Position numbers and translations under genes: made by a program. Under the pieces are notes generated by a model. It had not been told where the DNA came from. It was given only the letters and a program-made list of their open reading frames with translations, and did not search any database. DNA of 64,000 nt, from positions 1 through 64,000 of the forward strand of contig CANQNF010000012.1 of the NCBI GenBank assembly GCA_947625125.1. Direction: 5' to 3'. This DNA is from an uncultured Clostridia bacterium (lineage in GTDB: Bacteria > Bacillota > Clostridia > Oscillospirales > Ruminococcaceae). Of this stretch, positions 62,780 through 64,000 are shown piece after piece. The stretch's first letter is position 1. Every line of letters starts with the position of its first letter.

Positions 62780-62849
62780 AAGGCTCCTTTCAGTGGTTTT
62801 TGTTTATTATAGCATATTTTTTCCGGGATGGCAAGGGCATGCGGCGCAT

Positions 62850-62914
62850 CAAGAATACAGAATTCAGAAATCAGATGACAGAATTTCAAGGTGTCGCCTG
62901 CGGCGACAATTTAA
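62850..62914. repeat. Family-2 dispersed repeat (inverted copy of 12866-12930)
   Basis: catcaagaatacagaattcagaaatcagatgacagaatttcaaggtgtcgcctgcggcgaca. Confidence 0.8.
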
Positions 62915-63039
62915 AAACAGTGACAACGCGGGCGACCGAACGCCCCTGCTAATTTTGTATGCTCCCCGTACCTCCTGCGCACCGCCCGCACCGGGGGACT
63001 GCGAGCCGGAACCTTGCAGAATCCATCGGGATAGTGCAA

Positions 63040-63127
63040 GGCGGAGCCCCGGCCCGCTCCGCGGGCCTTTCGTCGGCTTCGCCGACGAAAAAGCCGGCCG
63101 CCGGGGCGGCCGGCTGGGGGCTCCGCC
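63040..63127. repeat. GC-rich hairpin-array element I (family 1, 88 bp, sibling of H)
   Basis: GGCGGAGCCCC-GGCCCGC-TCC-GCGGGCC-TTTCGTCGGC-TTC-GCCGACGAAA-AAGCCGGCCGC-CGGG-GCGGCCGGCT-GGGGGCTCCGCC. Confidence 0.92.
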
Positions 63128-63281
63128 CCCTCGGGTCAGCAGTCCCTGCGGGCGAAGAAAACGGCATTGCAGGAGGCGGGAGGAGGAGCACGCACGCCAA
63201 AAACGCACATTACCCCCGAAATTCCTTAAAACCCCTTGACAGACTCCGAAAAACGTGCTAAAATAAGGGCGTTCCGCGTTT

Positions 63282-63358
63282 GTCTGCGTAGCTCAGTTGG
63301 ATAGAGCGACCGCCTCCTAAGCGGTAGGTCGGGTGTTCGAGTCACCTCGCGGACGCCA
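63282..63358 (+). tRNA. tRNA-Arg (anticodon CCT), CCA encoded
   Basis: GTCTGCG acceptor, CCGC-CTCCTAA-GCGG anticodon arm, GTGTTCGAGTCAC T-arm, G-CCA end; TTGACA-17-TAAAAT promoter upstream. Confidence 0.97.
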
Positions 63359-63363
63359 TATTT

Positions 63364-63393
63364 CAAGCCCGCTTCGGCGGGTTTTTGTTTTTT
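63364..63393 (+). terminator. Terminator after tRNA-Arg
   Basis: AAGCCCGC-ttc-GGCGGGTTTTTGTTTTTTT. Confidence 0.85.
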
Positions 63394-63591
63394 TGGCAGT
63401 TTTTGAGCGTCATCATGCGCCTCATAGAATATATGCACGTATAATCCCGATGAACAAAAATGACTATAATTGAAGCGCACATGTATGCTCAAAAAACAAA
63501 AAACGCTGTTCCCGTGCAGTTGACATTTCCCGCCGAACATGATAAAATATATCCGAGGCTTCGGCCACCATTTTTACAGGAGGATTTTACC

Positions 63592-63975
63592 ATGAAAGAA
63601 TATTTCAGCTATGCAAAATGCCCGATCTGCGGCAATGTCGTCGAGGACGTCCTCGGCAGCCTTGAGCACGTCACCTGCTGCGGCAAACCGATGGAAAAGC
63701 TGACCGCAAATACCACCGACGCGGCCGTCGAAAAGCACGTTCCTCACGTCGAGGTTTCCGACGGCGAGCTCGTCGTCAGGGTCGGCTCAGTCGAGCACCC
63801 GATGACCAAGGAACACTATATAATGTGGGTCTCTCAGGTCTGCGGAAACCGCGAAAATAAGGTCATTTTGGCGCCCGAGCAGTCCACCGAGGTCCGCTTT
63901 CCCTATATGCCCGAGTGCAAAATCTACGCCTACTGCAACCTCCACGGCCTCTGGGTCAAGGAATTCAAGGCATAA
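63592..63975 (+). CDS. Desulfoferrodoxin/superoxide reductase
   Basis: MKEYFSYAKCPICGNVVEDVLGSLEHVTCCGKPMEKLTANTTDAAVEKHVPHVEV...VGSVEHPMTKEHYIMWVSQ...YAYCNLHGLWVKEF. Confidence 0.95.
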   Translation: MKEYFSYAKCPICGNVVEDVLGSLEHVTCCGKPMEKLTANTTDAAVEKHVPHVEVSDGELVVRVGSVEHPMTKEHYIMWVSQVCGNRENKVILAPEQSTEVRFPYMPECKIYAYCNLHGLWVKEFKA

Positions 63976-64000
63976 TTCGGCAAATAAATCGGTTAAATTT

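Overview
64 kb of what looks like a chromosomal segment from a moderately GC-rich anaerobic Firmicute/Clostridia. This taxonomic call is an inference from groESL with CIRCE, mreBCD-mrdA, a CotF-like protein, a flavodiiron protein and desulfoferrodoxin. Most of the window is ordinary housekeeping and carbohydrate-use genes. Housekeeping: groESL, mreBCD/PBP2/murA, walJ-rlmH, thyA-folA, radC, dnaX-ebfC-recR-tadA, SRP RNA, rpmG-secE-nusG-rplK-rplA. Carbohydrate: GH2, GH5, GH27, and a TIM-barrel/Gfo-Idh operon. The unusual content is of four kinds. (1) Two paralogous loci (7.5-12.8 kb and 23.8-30.5 kb) encode a LytTR response regulator, a GHKL kinase without a membrane domain, and two ABC exporter half-transporters. 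In both, a pair of 21-bp-phased direct repeats lies exactly 28 nt before a candidate -10 of the exporter operon. (2) In the second locus a hicBA module and repeat blocks have been inserted around the kinase gene, creating long (about 240 bp) near-identical inverted repeats about 1.7 kb apart. (3) Nine intergenic GC-rich hairpin-array elements have perfect or near-perfect stems and tiny apical loops (mostly GAA/TTC/GCA). Two 88-bp copies are almost identical in the stems and differ mainly at the three loop tips. (4) A dispersed family of degenerate TAGA/CAGA-rich repeats abuts gene 3' ends and supplies the last codons of several genes (LEDR-like tails). Also notable: a preQ1-I-like riboswitch upstream of queT, three 11-bp-phased TGGTACCA boxes upstream of an SPFH/ribbon-helix-helix operon (the ribbon-helix-helix gene is absent from the supplied ORF track), and a repeat array directly 3' of tRNA-Lys. 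No searches could be run; all family names are from motif recognition.
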